Part shown: positions 6,405-7,440 of the stretch, in pieces
How the letters are laid out: every line of letters starts with the position of its first letter
Position numbering within the stretch: the stretch's first letter is position 1
Origin: CP2-2F sp034436235
Lineage (GTDB): Bacteria; Chloroflexota; Anaerolineae; Aggregatilineales; UBA2796
Direction: 5' to 3'
Length of the DNA: 7,440 bases
Assembly (NCBI GenBank): GCA_034436235.1
Contig: DAOTWB010000032.1
Coordinates: forward strand, 1 to 7,440
Notes under the pieces: generated by a model
What the model saw: only the letters and a program-made list of their open reading frames with translations
Databases searched by the model: none
What the model was told of the DNA's origin: nothing
Program-made: the position numbers and the translations under genes

Positions 6405-6749
6405 ATGCCTTCAACTCAGGAACAGATTGCAGCACAACGCGACGCCAAAGTGCGCCAGACGCTCGGCGAATTGGCGCCTATCTGGTTGGTCTACGAAGAA
6501 TTCCGTCCGCGTGAGGATGCGATCATCTTCAACCTTGTCTATAACGATCCATCCTACGGCTGGATGAATCGTCGTTTTAAGTACGATGGCTTCAACGATG
6601 TGCTGTATCACATGGGCTGGCGGTTGCTCAGCGAGGCGGAGCAGCTGGAGATCGTGGAAAAAGAGCCGTACATAGACGGCGAAGTGGCAGTGCATGTGAA
6701 GAACGCGCCGCAATACCGCACCAGCGGCAGCGCGCCTGTGCCGCGCTAA
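6405..6749 (+). CDS. Hypothetical protein, 114 residues
   Basis: I do not recognise this protein. It has no membrane segment, no signal peptide and no cysteine, so it is probably cytoplasmic and soluble. The N-terminus (about 5-24) is charged and likely helical. The centre (27-75) is rich in aromatic residues, with VYEEFRPRED, NDPSYGWMNRRFKYDGF and a predicted helix DVLYHMGWRLLSEAEQLEIVEKE. The last 15 residues (QYRTSGSAPVPR) look disordered. Codon use resembles the neighbouring genes, and the reading frame has its own promoter and ribosome-binding site, which supports a real gene. An upstream in-frame ATG at 6369 would add 12 residues. It is divergent from the exonuclease/helicase gene, sharing a 179-nt promoter region, and its stop overlaps that of prmC by 4 nt. 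Function unknown; a regulatory or accessory link to the divergent nuclease is only a guess from position. Confidence 0.7.
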   Translation: MPSTQEQIAAQRDAKVRQTLGELAPIWLVYEEFRPREDAIIFNLVYNDPSYGWMNRRFKYDGFNDVLYHMGWRLLSEAEQLEIVEKEPYIDGEVAVHVKNAPQYRTSGSAPVPR

Positions 6750-7440
6750 AGCGTAACGTGCAACACGCGATCCAAGCCCGATAAATCCTTGCGCAGGCTG
6801 ATCTGCGCAGCTTGCCCGAAGGCTGCTTGTGCGGCAGCACGCGCTGCTTCACCTTGATCAGCGCCGATCTCCAGCAATAACAGACCTGGTTTCGCCATGT
6901 GGCTTGGCGCTTGCTCCAGTAATCGCCGAATCAGCGCCAAGCCGTCGCTGCCGCCGTCGAGCGCGACAGCAGGCTCAAACTTGGCTACTTCGAGCACGTT
7001 CAGCTCAGCTGTGGCGATATATGGCAAGTTCGCGCAGATCACATCGAACTGACCGCCAATGCCTGAGAGCAGGTCGCATTGCATGTAGCGCACATTCGGC
7101 AGGTCGCGTCCGTTCAGCTGCGCCACTTGCAAAGCTGCAACTGAGATATCGGTCGCCAGAATGCGCGCGTTCGGCAGCCGACCTGCCAAGGCGATAGCGA
7201 TGGCGCCGCTGCCTGTGCCAACATCCACGATGCGCAACGTTGGATCGGATTGCCTATCGTGCGCTTGTATCCACGCCAACGCGCACTCAACGATCAGCTC
7301 GGTCTCTGGGCGCGGAATCAGCACGTGCGGATTGACTACAAACTCGCGATCAAAAAACGTGCGGCGTCCCAAGATGTAAGCGATGGGCATGCCGCTGGCG
7401 CGCAACGCGATCAGCTTGGCGTATGCCGCGATCTGATCGA
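6746..7440 (-). CDS. prmC: Release factor glutamine methyltransferase PrmC (partial, N-terminus beyond the right edge)
   Basis: 230 residues are visible, and the frame is open to the window edge. The first residues match the end of the N-terminal helical domain (LIALRASGMPIAYILGRRTFF), followed by VLIPRPETELIVE, which is diagnostic for PrmC/HemK. The S-adenosylmethionine site is VDVGTGSGAIAIALA, and the acidic residue after the second strand is in ATDIS. The catalytic motif reads NLPY where PrmC normally has NPPY. The C-terminus ends in a typical LSGLDRVL segment. PrmC methylates the glutamine of the GGQ motif in release factors 1 and 2, which aids translation termination (family knowledge). 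Family members are usually about 280-290 residues, so roughly 50-60 are missing at the right. The only start-like codons in view (for example TTG at 7405 or ATG at 7390) are internal. Confidence 0.93.
   Translation of the reverse strand, partial: DQIAAYAKLIALRASGMPIAYILGRRTFFDREFVVNPHVLIPRPETELIVECALAWIQAHDRQSDPTLRIVDVGTGSGAIAIALAGRLPNARILATDISVAALQVAQLNGRDLPNVRYMQCDLLSGIGGQFDVICANLPYIATAELNVLEVAKFEPAVALDGGSDGLALIRRLLEQAPSHMAKPGLLLLEIGADQGEAARAAAQAAFGQAAQISLRKDLSGLDRVLHVTL

Overview
The window looks like chromosomal DNA of a bacterium of moderately high GC, most likely from the phylum Chloroflexota. That assignment is an inference from gene content and style: a TadE/TadG-vWA surface-pilus gene pair, a DnaQ-type exonuclease fused to a DinG/XPD-type helicase body, a two-helix polyprenyl-phosphate glycosyltransferase, and a PrmC with an NLPY catalytic motif. 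Gene order is compact. I see no mobile element, CRISPR array, rRNA or tRNA gene.

Layout, left to right. (1) Positions 1-2362, minus strand: a two-gene operon. A long TadE-like pseudopilin (1166-2362) is followed 26 nt later by a TadG-like protein with a von Willebrand A domain, which runs off the left edge. (2) Positions 2363-2602: a divergent promoter region. (3) Positions 2603-3517, plus strand: a GT2 glycosyltransferase of the DPM1-like family, probably translated from a leaderless mRNA. (4) Positions 3514-6225, minus strand: a 903-residue exonuclease/helicase fusion. (5) Positions 6226-6404: a second divergent promoter region containing inverted GCATG/CATGC repeats. (6) Positions 6405-6749, plus strand: a 114-residue protein I do not recognise. 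(7) Positions 6746-7440, minus strand: prmC, the release-factor glutamine methyltransferase, lacking its N-terminus because it crosses the right edge.

The most interesting object is the exonuclease/helicase fusion. All five catalytic residues of the DEDDh exonuclease are present, and four cysteines sit where XPD/DinG enzymes hold their iron-sulphur cluster. The ATPase motifs are eroded: no Walker A sequence, DEAN instead of DEAH, a rewritten motif V, and Glu in place of the motif VI arginine. The frame is intact for 903 codons. It reads as a pseudo-helicase used as a scaffold or DNA-binding platform for a live exonuclease.

Other points of note are a roughly 170-residue insertion between the MIDAS motif and the first helix of the TadG vWA domain, two convergent gene pairs whose stop codons overlap by 4 nt, and promoter -10 boxes that share an upstream TTG at a fixed distance. 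The tad pair belongs together as one cell-surface structure. The remaining genes are unrelated housekeeping-type neighbours, and no pathway links them on the evidence visible here.
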